From Unio delphinus (lineage: Eukaryota > Mollusca > Bivalvia > Unionida > Unionidae), in assembly GCA_029339505.1 (NCBI GenBank), contig JAQISU010000070.1, positions 4,384,001 through 4,448,000 on the forward strand: DNA of 64,000 bases, in the 5' to 3' direction. The notes below the pieces were generated by a model. It worked only from the letters and a program-made list of their open reading frames with translations, was not told the DNA's origin and made no database searches. Position 1 is the stretch's first letter. Each line of letters opens with the position of its first letter. The position numbers were made by a program, and so were the translations under genes. Positions 1 through 13,539 of this stretch are shown here, in pieces.

Positions 1-1845
1 ACTACCGTGAATTTTTACGAAGAGCTCACAATAAACCGAGTATTAGGTCTTCCTGTCGGTGCATATTTTAATCAGGGCTAAGTAAAGGAAATAATTGCAA
101 TGAACACGATTTACCTTCTGTAATCGGTTTTTTTATGCCTTTGTGGCAATCGATCACTGATAATCAGATAGGATATATAATCTTAATTAAGTACAGAAGC
201 CTATTTTATATATTGGTACTTATTTTCAACCTGTTAAATATTCTTATATTTAAACAAAGTTTCAGATCGTTCTTTTAAATTAAGATGATAAGACAATATT
301 GATTACACTCACCACGTGGTAAGAAAGATGTTTATTGTAATAATGGTTCCACCACTTGTTATGTAAGAAGATGTTGTTGTTGTAATAAAGGTTGTTGTAC
401 GGCTACATCTTTGAGAGAGAGAGAGAGAAAGAGAGAAAGCTCTCTTAAACAAGTGCCGCCATGATGTTAAATCAGCTACATCTGTATATCTGTAATGAGA
501 GACAAAACATCTATTTCTTTTGTCGGTACGGAACTGACTTTTTATTTAATTAAACAACACAAATATATTGACTACATTCTAGAAACACATCTAAAAACTT
601 TATAATAAAAGTTCATGCAATACATATCATATTTTCCCTTTTCAAGCTTTCCAACTTCATTTATTCGTATAACTTCTGCATTTTAGAATATTATACAAAT
701 AGTTAATTTCAATCATTTTCAAGATAGCCAAGATATAAAAATGTAATGACCATAATTAGTGTAACAATTAATTTAAAGAAATGCATTTTACTTATTTTAA
801 AATAGAAGATTGATTTAGAATATATTGCTAGATAATATTCTTTCTTACTTAAAGAATACTTTATTTCAATATTAAATCTAAACTTGAAGTTGGTAGCGAA
901 TTAAACTTTACAATAAAAAATACATAAATATAATTAAATAATAATTCTTTAGAACATTTAAACATTCCGTTACAATATATTATAAATAAAAGAATTCAGT
1001 AGCAATGTTGCACGCAAAACAGTTTTACCATTAAAATCTCAATCATTAAAAATACTTATTCCTAAAATGAGTTATAACATATACAATTATTTTACCTGTA
1101 ATGAGAGACAAAACATCTATTTCTTTTGTCGGTACGGAACTGACCTGACCCTTAAATGCGTGGTCTTTTATATGCATCCTGTGTCAGGTTAACGTACCCC
1201 TGGACATAGATGTTTTATTCTCAACAAGTAAAGATCAGTTTTTCCTGGTCTAAACCGGCTTAATTTGACGTCATCTGACATAAGGTACAACTCAGATTTG
1301 TAGTTCGTTTGGCATTAGTTACGTCCGAACATGATAATCCCTAAATATTCTAAATCAGGAAAATGTTTAATATATTTAAGCCAGCAGCAATGTCCGTCAA
1401 TCTTTAGATAAGAACCATTTTTGTAGAAACGACTGTCCATCATTAGTTAAAAACCATTCTGTATTTACGTTAACACGGAAGCCTGCTCTATGCTTTACCG
1501 ATAAGACTTAGGGGTTCACTGACTTTCAGTAAGATTTCTTGCTAATGCCTGGTTTTACAAAATATATATCTGACTGATAAACTTAAGAGCTGACTGACTT
1601 TTGTTTTATAACCTATTTTTACTCGATAATGTATATTCGTATAGCTAATGATTTGCGTTGCCAACTTATGCTTCGTATATCAACTATTTTCCTTCAATTA
1701 ATATATAGTTGTGCTTTGGAAATAAATGAAATTAATCTTAACACACTTTTAGAACTTACTTAATATAAATGAATAAAACATTACTCTAATACAATTTAAA
1801 GAAAATATCAATCTTATTAATTTTACTGAAAATTGAATCCTAACA
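1..1845. repeat. Large duplicated segment, copy 1
   Basis: This stretch is repeated almost base for base at 2397-4304; it begins at or before the window edge, so copy 1 may be truncated. The two copies differ by scattered substitutions and mainly by the length of a GA microsatellite (about 411-440 here, 2809-2895 in copy 2). Inside each copy a 49-bp direct repeat, starting CTGTAATGAGAGACAAAAC, sits on both sides of a ~560-bp AT-rich stretch (here 490-538 and 1097-1145). No ORF of note is present. The spacer 1846-2396 between copies holds CA/GC-rich and TG microsatellites. Confidence 0.95.
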
Positions 1846-2219
1846 CAGACATTGTAGCGATATGACTGAATTTATTTAAAGCTACGTTTAAAATCCAGAT
1901 CACACACACACGCACGCACGCACGCACACACACACAAACACACACACACAGAGGCTTACACACGAGGAGAGAGATAAATGCACAAGCTTAGATTTATATC
2001 AATGGAGCAACGCAGCTTTTGTTCCTCTCTCTCTCTCTCTGTTAAGTTGGAATTAAATGTCTTTTCTGAACGCAATACAGCCGTTGTATATAAATATCGA
2101 ACACATTAACGGAGAAACGTCATTTTCAAATATTAATCTGACAACACATTATTATTCCAATGTATGACATCATGCCGTCAGGTTGTCCCAATGAACGTTT
2201 ACTTGTGCTGCGTTCGGCT

Positions 2220-2220
<1 letters not shown>

Positions 2221-2281
<61 letters not shown>
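2221..2281. repeat. (TG)n microsatellite
   Basis: Uninterrupted TG dinucleotide run in the spacer between the two large repeat copies. The ORF across it is an artefact of the repeat. Confidence 0.97.
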
Positions 2282-2283
<2 letters not shown>

Positions 2284-2396
2284 GTGATTAACCCTCAAAT
2301 GATCTTGTATTATTTAAGTCAGACCTTCCAATATCATAAGCAGTTTTGGGCATTAGTCATTTATGTGTGAATTTATATTTTTATCGTGGGAAGAAT

Positions 2397-2805
2397 ACTA
2401 CCGTGAATTTTTACGAAGAGCTCACAATAAACCGAGTATTAGGTCTTCCTGTCGGTGCATATTTTAATCAGGGCTAAGTAAAGGAAATAATTGCAATGAA
2501 CACGATTTACCTTCTGTAATCGGTTTTTTTATGCCTTTGTGGCAATCGATCACTGATAATCAGATAGGATATATAATCTTAATTAAGTACAGAAGCCTAT
2601 TTTATATATTGGTACTTATTTTCAATCTGTTAAATATTCTTATATTTAAACAAAGTTTCAGATCTTTCTTTTAAATTAAGATGATAAGACAATATTGATT
2701 ACACTCACCACGTGGTAAGAAAGATGTTTATTGTAATAATGGTTCCACCACTTGTTATGTAAGAAGATGTTGTTGTTGTAATAAAGGTTGTTGTACGGCT
2801 ACATC

Positions 2806-2898
<93 letters not shown>

Positions 2899-4304
2899 TC
2901 TCTTAAACAAGTGCCGCCATGATGTTAAATCAGCTACATCTGTATATCTGTATTGAGAAACGAAACATCTATTTCTTTTGTCGGTACGTAACTGACTTTT
3001 TATTTAATTAAACAACACAAATATATTGACTACATTCTAGAAACACATCTAAAAACTTTATAATAAAAGTTCATGCAATACATATTATATTTTCCCTTTT
3101 TCAAGCTTTCCAACTTCATTTATTCGTATAACTTCTGCATTTTAGAATATTATACAAATAGTTAATTTCAATCATTTTCAAGATAGCCAAGATATAAAAA
3201 TGTAATGACCATAATTAGTGTAACAATTAATTTAAAGAAATGCATTTTACTTATTTTAAAATAGAAGATTGATTTAGAATATATTGCTAGATAATATTCT
3301 TTCTTACTTAAAGAATACTTTATTTCAATATTAAATCTAAACTTGAAGTTGGTAGCGAATTAAACTTTACAATAAAAAATACATAAATATAATTAAATAA
3401 TAATTCTTTAGAACATTTAAACATTCCGTTACAATATATTATAAATAAAAGAATTCAGTAGCAATGTTGCACGCAAAACAGTTTTACCATTAAAATCTCA
3501 ATCATTAAAAATACTTATTCCTAAAATAAGTTATAACATATACAATTATTTTACCTGTAATGAGAGACAAAACATCTATTTCTTTTGTCGGTACGGAACT
3601 GACCTGACCCTTAAATGCGTGGTCTTTTATATGCATCCTGTGTCAGGTTAACGTACCCCTGGACATAGATGTTTTATTCTCAACAAGTAAAGATCAGTTT
3701 TTCCTGGTCTAAACCGGCTTAATTTGACGTCATCTGACATAAGGTACAACTCAGATTTGTAGTTCGTTTGGCATTAGTTACGTCCGAACATGATAATCCC
3801 TAAATATTCTAAATCAGGAAAATGTTTAATATATTTAAGCCAGCAGCAATGTCCGTCAATCTTTAGATAAGAACCATTTTTGTAGAAACGACTGTCCATC
3901 ATTAGTTAAAAACCATTCTGTATTTACGTTAACACGGAAGCCTGCTCTATGCTTTACCGATAAGACTTAGGGGTTCACTGACTTTCAGTAAGATTTCTTG
4001 CTAATGCCTGGTTTTACAAAATATATATCTGACTGATAAACTTAAGAGCTGACTGACTTTTGTTTTATAACCTATTTTTACTCGATAATGTATATTCGTA
4101 TAGCTAATGATTTGCGTTGCCAACTTATGCTTCGTATATCAACTATTTTCCTTCAATTAATATATAGTTGTGCTTTGGAAATAAATGAAATTAATCTTAA
4201 CACACTTTTAGAACTTACTTAATATAAATGAATAAAACATTACTCTAATACAATTTAAAGAAAATATCAATCTTATTAATTTTACTGAAAATTGAATCCT
4301 AACA
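2397..4304. repeat. Large duplicated segment, copy 2
   Basis: Second copy of the segment at 1-1845, starting at ACTACCGTGAATTTTTACG and ending at GAATCCTAACA. The internal 49-bp direct repeat is also present, with its first instance carrying several substitutions, so the internal repeat is older than the segment duplication. The period between copies is 2396 bp. No gene is visible. Confidence 0.95.
2809..2895. repeat. (GA)n microsatellite
   Basis: Long GA run, expanded by about 60 bases relative to the same position in the first repeat copy. Confidence 0.97.
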
Positions 4305-4391
4305 ATACCCTCTGATTTATTTGAAACGAGTCCTCGAGTCTCGAAAAGAAAAATCAATTTTATTCATCAAAACAAGATAAAAGGTGAAAGA

Positions 4392-4700
4392 TCAAAAATA
4401 CAATGATAAAACATTGCGAGACATTTTCGCAAAGTTTAAAGATACAATGTAAACACTGCAAAATATATTGCAAAATACCAGGTAAAGTACAAAAAATACA
4501 ATGAGAAAGTACATTGCAAAATACTCAGTCAAATTCAAAAAGTACAGTACAATGTAAAAGATTTGATAAAATTTCAAAAAAAACAATGGGAAGTGTATTG
4601 CACAATACTCAGTCAAATTCCAAAAAATACAATAAAGAGTACAATGAAAAATTCGTGATAAAATTCCAAAAATACAATGGGAGCAACATTGAATACCTTC
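4392..4700. repeat. AT-rich tandem repeat, ~87-bp unit
   Basis: Two recognisable units share ATTGCA(A/C)AATACTCAGTCAAATTC followed by AATACAATG-like words (about 4513-4599 and 4600-4690), with a more diverged unit before them. The ORFs on both strands here come from the repeat. 4701-5410 shows no gene. Confidence 0.7.
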
Positions 4701-5410
4701 ATAAAATACAGTAACGTAACGTGGTACTACATTAAATAAAAATTTAAAAGTTTACGTAACTTAAACAGCTTTACAATATAAAATTCTACAAAACCTACAT
4801 AGAAACTAGTCTTGTCAGACGATTGTAACACAAAATAGTAGCATGCAGTTCTTGGTATCTTTATTTTTCTTTTTCTATTTGAGTTTACTCTTTTTTTATA
4901 CTTTTTTCTTTCTTTTTTTTCTTCTTTTGTCTCTTCTTCTCGTTTATATTTATTTGCATAACATCAGCAGAACATATGTATGGGTGACTACGTTATTAGA
5001 TTGGTTCAGCCAAGTGTAATGAAAGAATTCTTGTTCTTATGAATAATGCTAGTAAGCCGATATTGAGATGATCTTCCTAGTTCAACAAGGAATTAACAGT
5101 AGCTTTGAAGTAAGAATAGATGCAAAGACAATGGCGTACAATTTTAGTATTAATCAAGAGTTAGGAAACTGACAATTTAATATTGTTCTAGCCTTAATAA
5201 CCATGACGTATGTTCACTTGCAATCAACTTGACCTGTGCGTGTATGAATATGTATCGCCTTTGAATTAACCTAAAAACAATGAACATATCATTTAAGCGT
5301 TTTTGGTACGGTATGGTCTAGTACATCTTTGAAATGTACGTGTTTATCAACGTTATCTCTGACGAAGGAAAGATAATGGATTGCCATATCGTTTTGAACT
5401 AATTTGACTC

Positions 5411-5774
5411 AGAAGCTGGCCGTATATAGACCAATAGCTGCTCATATCGTGAGAGCTAAGCATTACGTTAACTCGGATTCGAGTAATCGCTAGGACACTT
5501 TGACTATTTTATATCATTTCACATACATTTAAGTCAACATCAATGGATGTTGCAAAACCATAGAAGGAAATCACCTCTTCTACTGGCTGATAGAAGCTGG
5601 CCGTATATAGAACAATAGCTGCTCATATCGTGAGAGCTATGCATTACGTTAACTCGGATTCGAGTAATCGCTAGGACACTTTGACTATTTTATATCATTT
5701 CACATACATTTAAGTCAACATCAATGGATGTTGCAAAACCATAGAAGGAAATCACCTCTTCTACTGGCTGATAG
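5411..5774. repeat. 181-bp tandem duplication (two copies)
   Basis: Two head-to-tail copies of a segment beginning AGAAGCTGGCCGTATATAG, at 5411-5591 and 5592-5774, nearly identical. No coding function is apparent; 5775-6967 after it contains nothing I recognise. Confidence 0.93.
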
Positions 5775-6967
5775 GTAGGCATTATAGCCGTTCCTATAGT
5801 ACGTACCATAAGGTACAGGCCTTCATACAATTGTATGAAAATTGTGAGATAAATACCTCTAAAACATTGTCGAACCATTTGGCTGACAAACAAAAAACAT
5901 CTGAAGTCAATATGTTCGAGACGACTAGGCGGAATTTACAATTCTCCCTCGGATAGGTAAATACGGTAATACTATGTTGAATGTGCTGTTAGCGTATCAT
6001 GTATACGATAGTTTCAGATTTCAGTACGAACAGGGTTTTTGATAGCGTAGGCAAAGGATACAAGAAACGTCAAGTGTTTCATTCAAGTTCTGTAGGCAAA
6101 ACATTACAATTGTGATGAATATTGTAGTAGATATAAGCAATAATTATGTTACTACATAAGAAATACAGCAAAAATTAGATCAGTTCTTTAGGAATATCAA
6201 GTAACGCATTAACCTTATAATATTATAAGAAACAAAATAAGATTAAGCAAAAAACATATCTGTGTGTGAATTACTACAGTCCAGAAATATTATTCCTATG
6301 AATGAATGGTATATTAAGGAATAGTAAACAATGCACGTATTGTCTGTGAGTTCAAATTGTAAAAAGTTCAAGTCACTGTCAATGCGGCTGTCGTTGACTC
6401 TGGGTCTGGCGGAGATGTTGCTGTTATATCCACGGAAAGTTCTGTTTAAGGCATGGATAGGTGTATTTCAGTCTGGATTGCGGTAGCTTGATTTCGGCGC
6501 TGGACTAGGGATATATACATTCGACATGTGGGATGTTTCAAGCGATACTACAGGAAGAATTCTCATCGGCGATAAGCATTGTATGCTGGTAAACGTCTCA
6601 GTTTGTACATGTTGTTATTCCCATGGTGTGATGATACTGGTGCTGATGTCTTAGAACTGACCCTTCGTGTGGGCGAAAAAAATACGAAAATCACAGAAGA
6701 GTTGTTCTGTCATTCCTGAGTTCACGAAGTGTAGCTGACGGCGTGATGTCTCATGATAGCAAAGATGTTGGTGCGAGTCTATGTCATGGATTATAGTTAT
6801 ACGTGTGACACCTGTATTCATGATGTTGTCTTCTCCAACTTTTAAGAGAACTTTTGTTGGAATGTCAACTCAGGAAAATAGGAAGAAGAGAAAAATGATG
6901 AGTTCCTATATAAAAAATGTCACCCGATGCTGGTAATGCCTTGGGGAAAGGTACGGAATCGAAGCTG

Positions 6968-7156
6968 AACTGTCTCCCAGTCACATTATCCTGACACCAG
7001 GCCGACCAGTCCAAACAATAACATCTTAATGCTGAGCGCCGAGCGAGGAGTCTTTTAGCACCGTTTTGTAAGTCTTTGGTATGACTCGGCCGGGGATCGA
7101 ACCCATGACCTCCCGCTTCTGCGTCTGACGCTATAACCACCAGGCCACCGTAGCGG
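6968..7156 (-). mobile_element. tRNA-derived SINE (family A), copy 1, partial
   Basis: On the minus strand it opens with a tRNA-like head having an A box (TGGCCTGGTGGTTATAGCG) and a B box (GGGTTCGATCC), then a conserved body shared with copies at 49526-49777 and 62020-62275. This copy lacks most of the 3' body seen in the others. The family resembles tRNA-SINEs common in molluscs; I do not assign a family name. The ORF overlapping it is not a gene. Confidence 0.85.
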
Positions 7157-8714
7157 TGTTGATAAATATTATCTTTTAAAATATATAAACTAGAATCATT
7201 GTTTGTAGTTTCCTTTATTAGGACTATCGTGTGTGGTTGCCGTCTGCAAACATTTAACTTTATCACAAAGACATTAACATTTCCCCTTAGAAAAATAAAT
7301 ACTTTCTCATTTGTTTAAAAAGTGATTTTCTTAATCATTATTTATCTAATTTAACAAGTCAAAAAATAATTACTTGGATCAGGTTTTAAAATTTCTTCTG
7401 TGTTGGAATGTTTCTGTAGAAACGTAAATAGTAGTATTTAACATCCTACCCCAACCTTTAGGTACCAATCCAGGAAATCACCAGTCAGTGTCAGCTCGAA
7501 CAGCTTTATCATGTATCGGGGTGTTTTCTCTAAAGAAAGGTTGTATGTTTCAAGGCACTGGATGTGGAATACGGTGGGATACATTTCCGATTTCCGAGCA
7601 TGCATCAAAAGTCACCATAACCTGATGCTGTAGTATACAGTACACCTTGTAAACATGAATCTTATTATAAGATCGCCATCAACACATGGGCATATATGAA
7701 CACTTACAGACATGGTATATATTCTTAAGCAAATATATATAAAAACTTGTTATGATATTTTAACATCCTTTGGCGCGATATTATATGACTTACTGTTGAA
7801 TTTTTTGTACTAACCAGCAGATGCAACAATTTTATCTAGTTTTCATTATATAAAATTGCCATATATATTGAATGAAAATCCATCACTAAGAAGACCTATA
7901 ACTGTAGTAAATCATATATTAGCTTAAAATACAAAGAATGGAACAAGGGAGTTAAAGTAAGTTTGACTTTGTTTCATACCTTAAGTGTCCGATATATTTT
8001 AACATCCCTGAGGGATGTGTTATAACAGGAGCTCCTCATGAATACTGGCACAAATTTAACTTTGCCGGAAATAACAGCACTGTAAGATATTACATGCATA
8101 TATGCTAATTCCGTAAATGCATTAACGCATTACACTTCCATGCACAACAGACAATCATATGCGTTCATTATTAGTTCAATTTGGTTTGGAACACAAGTTT
8201 CGTCTTTGTCTTAATCGGGTAAATAGATTTGCGACCCGGACATGTGATAAACGTTTGAACATAGATGGTTTGTAAAGGTCAAATGAATGCCAAATCAATG
8301 TAGGGGATTAAAAACATCACGTGAGTATGAAGGACCAAAACTACAATTTTCGGAATGGATTTTTGTGTCAATATAATATGGTTAATTTCAACATTTTCTG
8401 CAAGGAATAGATGTAAACTAGTCAATCAATTTAATTATTTCATTGTCGATATGAGTTTAACTGAGGCTTATAAAACTATGTATCCACCTGATGAAGCAAC
8501 ATATACTGTCATAATAATATATCTCTATCATTAGAATGATTCACTGCATACTCAAATTATTTACGTTTTCAGTTTCTTGAACTGAACTAGGTGAATATCA
8601 GCATGTAGTTTTTGGTGGATGAGATTTCCAAGTCATTTTGAATTTTGTCGTTTTGTACCCGACAAACGCTCGCGCTATGTTCCCATCCTTTAACCTTTTA
8701 GTCCTTGTGATCAC
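7157..8714. other. No gene seen
   Basis: AT-rich non-coding sequence. I see no ORF with family resemblance, no RNA gene and no terminal repeats. Confidence 0.6.
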
Positions 8715-8945
8715 TTGAGATTAGTAGATTCATTTTGATGAGTATGTACATTGGAGACTAGAAGGTTCATTGGCAATTAGTAGGTTCATTGGAGACTAAA
8801 AGGTTCATTGGAGATTAGTAGGTTTATTGGTGATTGTTAGGTTCACTGGTAATTAGTAGCCTCATTCGTCATTAGTAGGTTCTTTGGTGATTAGTAGGAT
8901 TATTGGTGATTAGTAGGTTCATTGGAGATTAGTAGGTCAACTTGT
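8715..8945. repeat. Minisatellite, ~21-bp unit TTAGTAGGTTCATTGGAGA
   Basis: About ten degenerate head-to-tail copies of a unit like TTAGTAGGTTCATTGGAGA, with variants (GGTGATTAG, GGCAATTAG). Confidence 0.92.
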
Positions 8946-9078
8946 CGGGAAATAGAACTATCAACGGCAGTTATGTCAAAGCTAAAACCCATATGAAGAC
9001 ACAATACTATCTTTCTGAAAACTAAAGTCAGATTATTGAGATCACTAGTTATCTCAGTATATTTGTATTGATTTAGGC

Positions 9079-9497
9079 CTGGACACTGACAGCAGAATTA
9101 TAACGAAGAATCCATGTATTTGAAATGAGATGCTAACGATCCATCCTTGGCATCTCTTACATGGACCACATCACACATGCAGAAGTGCTTAACACTATCA
9201 GGCGCAAAGTAGGCGATTATGAAGACCTTCTCACCACTGTCCAAAAGAGAAAGCTAAAATTGTATAGCCATGTCACTAGAGCCAACAGTCTGTCCAGAAC
9301 AGTACTGCAGGGCAGCGTCAAGGGTGGCAGAAGGAGAGGTAGACAGAGTACAAAGTCGACTGACAACATCACAGAATGGATCAGGAAAAGTTTTGAGGAG
9401 ACACAGGCATTGGCATATGACCGAGACAAGTGGAAAGAACTGGTCAGATGTTCAGCAGCACATCGCCTTGACGACCACACTAAGTCAGGAGACTAAT
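9079..9497 (+). pseudogene. 5'-truncated LINE tail (C-terminus of reverse transcriptase ORF)
   Basis: The reading frame is the C-terminal tail of a non-LTR retrotransposon polyprotein, with the landmarks AWTLTAEL, ILGISYMDHITHAEV, EDLLTTVQKRKLK and QGSVKGGRRRGRQ in the order usual for this family. It carries in-frame stops near 9103 and 9142 and has no polymerase domain, so it is a typical dead 5'-truncated insertion. It belongs to the same family as the minus-strand LINE at 21122-22960. The clade (RTE-like or related) is not certain. Confidence 0.85.
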
Positions 9498-10644
9498 TAT
9501 TCCTGTCATATTGTACAGATTTTGGACACCATACATGTTATTTGTTAATATGAATAAACAATGCTAGTAAAAGATGTTGCCCATGAAGGCGACAAAGAAA
9601 TGTATGGCCACACAATAATGGGCTTATAAAATAAATGTCTGATTCATCACAGAACGGCGAACTTGAGTAAATGATGGATATCATACTCACGTCACAAGGA
9701 AGAAGGCTGACGACTGCAAAGAGCAATGTCACGGTCATGGGCAAGCATTTGCCAGGTTCCTCAATGTGACGTGAGGATCTGATTTAGTCAGATTAGACGT
9801 TAACTTGTTTCATATTCAGGGCATTCTTTGTAGCGAAGACAAGACACTGTCTAATCGCAATGCAAAACACTAGACTGCACACATTTTTCTTTTGTAACAT
9901 ACTCAGTTACCGTTATACGTCTCTTAGATCAGTAATTTACGACAATCCTAGTATTAATAATATTATGAGGAGAACTATAAATAGATCTAGTTAAATCTGT
10001 GGTGATAAACATTATATAAAATTTCAACGTGCCGCTAATCGAATATATAGAATGTTTTCAAAGTCGCGATTTTAACAGTTTTGTAAAAACGCTCATGCAT
10101 CACTCGGTTTCTAGCATCTTAGATTATGTGAAATGATGAAAAGATGGTACACTATTTTGTTGTTTATTTAGGTAATGAATGTACGAACATGATCGACACG
10201 TGCAACTGCTCTGACTGCCGAAACGTTTCTCTCTTGGCCAAAGCACTCTTTACTTCTGGATACAAATAGGTGAAAACGATAAGATCTTCGACAATTTCCC
10301 TCTTGTTTAAAATGATTTTCAAGCAAAATATTTTAAACCAAAGGATGACTTCACGGACCGCTTACATTTTTCAATTAGGTTACCTTTGTAATGGTCTGTT
10401 TCGCTACTAATTGCGTCACACATCTAGTGTTCATGAGGTCATTGAACAATCAGCAGAATTAACATTTAAAAGGGAGCAAATATGAAAAGCATTTTGAAAT
10501 GCAAATACACGAGTCATGTTGTCTTTGAAAATAGTTTTAAAAAGTTAAATCAATAATCTTGGCAGATCTGTTGCGCGCTACTAATTTCATATATGGATAC
10601 ATGGTATTGTACAAAGTTTACAACATCATTTATAGCACATATTA

Positions 10645-10700
<56 letters not shown>

Positions 10701-11411
10701 ACAAGCTCAGATCAGATTGATTGTAGCGTTTGTATCTGACTTGTGAACTAACACGTCATCCTTCCGACAGCATCGACAATTGATGTTACTTAAAATGACT
10801 ATAACAAAACTGTACCGTGCACTGTTACATCTGTTTTCTATACGAAATAGACTGTCAAATTTCCGTTCGATCATATACGAAATAGACTGTCAAAATTCCA
10901 TTCGATCATATACGAATTAGACCGTCAATTCCATTCTTGTGGTGGTTCAACAGCGACGGTCAATATATATGAGATTCCGATATATTTTTTATGTAGGCAT
11001 GCATCACTTTAATTTAGGCATGTAACACTTTAATTTAGGCATATATCACTTGTTTTGACGCTTTGCTAAAATAGCTCAAGTTCAATCTCAAAGTCTCAAA
11101 TGTTTTGACAATCTATAACGTTAAATAAAATAAAGCTATATTACTTTCAACTTTTAGTCCTTTTGTAAAGCTTTATGTTCGTCTTTTGGACTGCTGAATG
11201 TCTATTACGTAGATTCACCATAATGTTGCGAGACTACAATGCTTGGTTAATTGAGAATCATGTTCTCTAAAACCCACTATACTCAACAGATGACATGCGA
11301 CGATCCCCTTTACGATTGTAAAATTTATTTCTTTGCAAAACGACCACTGCAGTGCTATGCTCAATCTTGAAGATAGTAATTCAGATTTTGAAAATGATGG
11401 TTTTACGACTC
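9498..11411. other. No gene seen; short repeats
   Basis: Non-coding AT-rich sequence with a CA run at 10646-10704, three ~35-bp tandem units at 10839-10937 and three ~20-bp units at about 10994-11045 (TTTAGGCATGTAACACTTTAA-like). Confidence 0.6.
10839..10937. repeat. ~35-bp tandem repeat, three units
   Basis: Three successive units starting TATACGAA(A/T)TAGAC(T/C)GTCAA, separated by TTCGATCA. Confidence 0.85.
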
Positions 11412-11496
11412 ATGTATGTATGTATGTATGTATGTATGTATGTATGTATGTATGTATGTATGTATGTATGTATGTATGTATGTATGTATGTATGTA

Positions 11497-11589
<93 letters not shown>
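11412..11589. repeat. (ATGT)n-(GT)n compound microsatellite
   Basis: About 22 ATGT units to 11501, then a TG run to 11589. It produces long artefact ORFs on both strands. It lies 84 bp outside the left end of element 1. Confidence 0.97.
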
Positions 11590-11591
<2 letters not shown>

Positions 11592-11672
11592 CATTTCAAC
11601 ACTGACCCTTCTTCTTGGTAAGATCGAACACATGATGGCTCCACCTGGCAGAACCTTATCCATATTGAAGCC

Positions 11673-11853
11673 AGCAGCAGAGAGGGTGGACAGACCGAAA
11701 CTATTTCCAGCAAACCGAAACTATTTCAAGCAAACAAAACCAATTCAGGCAGACAAAAAAAAAAGAGAAATGGTTTCGGTTTGTCACGCTACAGACCCAG
11801 CACCGATGTCGCTGCGGAGACGAATTGTTATGGTAAAACTCTTTACGATTTCA
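11673..11853 (+). repeat. Element 1 left terminal inverted repeat
   Basis: Begins AGCAGCAGAGAGGGTGGAC and runs to ACGATTTCA. It pairs with the reverse complement of 19844-20015, with a few indels (A-run length, a short GCGGAGACG segment) and substitutions, estimated by eye as about 85% identical. It contains internal short repeats of ACCGAAACTATTTC(A/C)AGCAA. Confidence 0.92.
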
Positions 11854-11892
11854 CAAACAGACTAATTTGTAAAACCACACCTCGTAAATCAA

Positions 11893-13538
11893 TCAGATTT
11901 TGGATTGGTATGTGAGTTTAAAATTAATTATCATTAACGAATCATTATGACATCGCATATAGACTGGATTAGTTTGATCCTCAATGATTAAAAACCATGG
12001 AGGAGCTGGTGGTGCAAATGAATATAAAATATATCCCTGCTGAGCTTGAGTTGATCTTTCGAGATTTGTTTGATAACTTCCTTCGATAACATCACATACT
12101 AAATTCAATGCAATCATCGAGGATATATTGACTTTTTGAGGAGCGATATGCTGCCCGCCTCCGTCTGTGTCATTATTATGTTTGAGGATAGTTGAACCCT
12201 TGTGTTGTTGTCTCCATGAGGTGAATATCGCAGTAAATGTTTCATTGATAAACTCATTAACGGAATGTTTTAGTTCGTTTGCGTTATACCCAGGAAACTT
12301 GAAATTCGGTAGATCAGCTTCTGTTATATTGTATACAGTTATGAAATTTCGTTTAGAGTAATTAATGTTGTCAAGCTATGATCAATTATTACTTGAATTA
12401 CTCGCTGGTTGATATATTCCATGTCGGATACAAGTTGATTCAATATTTCAATTCGTTTAATGATTTCACTCCGATTAGACTCATTGAAAGCATGTTGTAG
12501 TCGTTGTAGACTGCTCTTGATTGATCTCTTTAAAATATTCAATAATTCTGTTATGATATATATTTATATATGTAATTGATTATGGAGTCTGTCCAACCTT
12601 AAGTCTCCAAAAGGCGGAATCCTGATCAATAAAATTAAAACAACTACCCGACAGTGATGACGTTTTTATATCGAGGAGGTGTTCTTTATATGATGTGGTA
12701 ATTTCATAGTATGATTGTTTATCCGTAACATAATCAGATTTTTGTGGTTCAGGTGGAGGTGTTTTTTCAGGCCATCCTAACACGGTTCTTATAGAACTCT
12801 GATAGATATCTACGACATAACTGGGTGAGTTTATCTCAATGGCAGATGATAGTGTTGGTTCGTGAACCGTTTAGCGATTTTCGATTGGCTGATGTTATTG
12901 AGATCATGCTGGTTTTCACCGGTGTGGTATTTTCCGCTATTCGTTGAAGTAGTTCTTGTGATGTCGCCATTGTTAATATATTCGTGTTGTTTTTCTAATT
13001 TTGACATCGCGGAATCATTAACACGTACCATCGCTGAGAACTCACTATCGGATATTAATGTGTCATCGATTGACGACGATATCATCGAGGATAATTGGGA
13101 GTATGCGGTTGACACAACATGTAATTTAACTAAATAGTCTTGTAGTTTACGCTGGCTGCATGATGATATTTTTTTCTTATAATCGAAATAATTCCCGCGA
13201 TTGTTGATGTACAAATTGGAACAGCTATCGGGGCAATCGTTGTCACCGAAGAGAGTATTATACCAGCTCGGGAGTTTACCCTGATCGGAAAATACCGCGA
13301 TAGCATTTTCCGTTACACTGCGTTGTTTAACTAAAATATCATCAAGATAAACATTACTCGTTTTCAATTTACCCTGACGATCTTGAAATACAACTATCTC
13401 ATTGGGATCAACACTTGCTAACTTCAACATCTCAGCTATTTCATCTTTGATTATATTTTTTTTTACGTCACCGATTACAGATATTTCCGCGGTGGGTATT
13501 TTCAGGCTTGATAAAGATCTCCCCCAAATAACAATCAT
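11893..13538 (-). pseudogene. Large unknown protein of element 1 (~550 aa, frameshifted)
   Basis: A 235-aa open frame starts at the ATG at 13538, one base after the protease stop. The reading then changes frame near 12855, 12560 and 12350 and continues to 11893, only 40 bp from the TIR. The pieces join naturally without overlap, so I read them as one decayed gene. No domain is recognised. The middle part (about 12542-12350) is helical and rich in I/L/Q/N; the end has a PPAPPWF segment. From its place after protease and capsid genes it may be a structural or attachment protein; that is inference only. A TTATATAAAATAAC motif precedes the ATG. Confidence 0.55.
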
Positions 13539-13539
13539 G

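Noticed and set aside
6865..7266. 133-aa minus-strand ORF
   Set aside because: It runs through the tRNA-derived SINE at 6968-7156; the same reading occurs wherever this SINE occurs.
11333..11865. Several overlapping ORFs of Tyr/Val/Cys/Met or Thr/His repeats
   Set aside because: Products of the ATGT/GT microsatellite, not genes.
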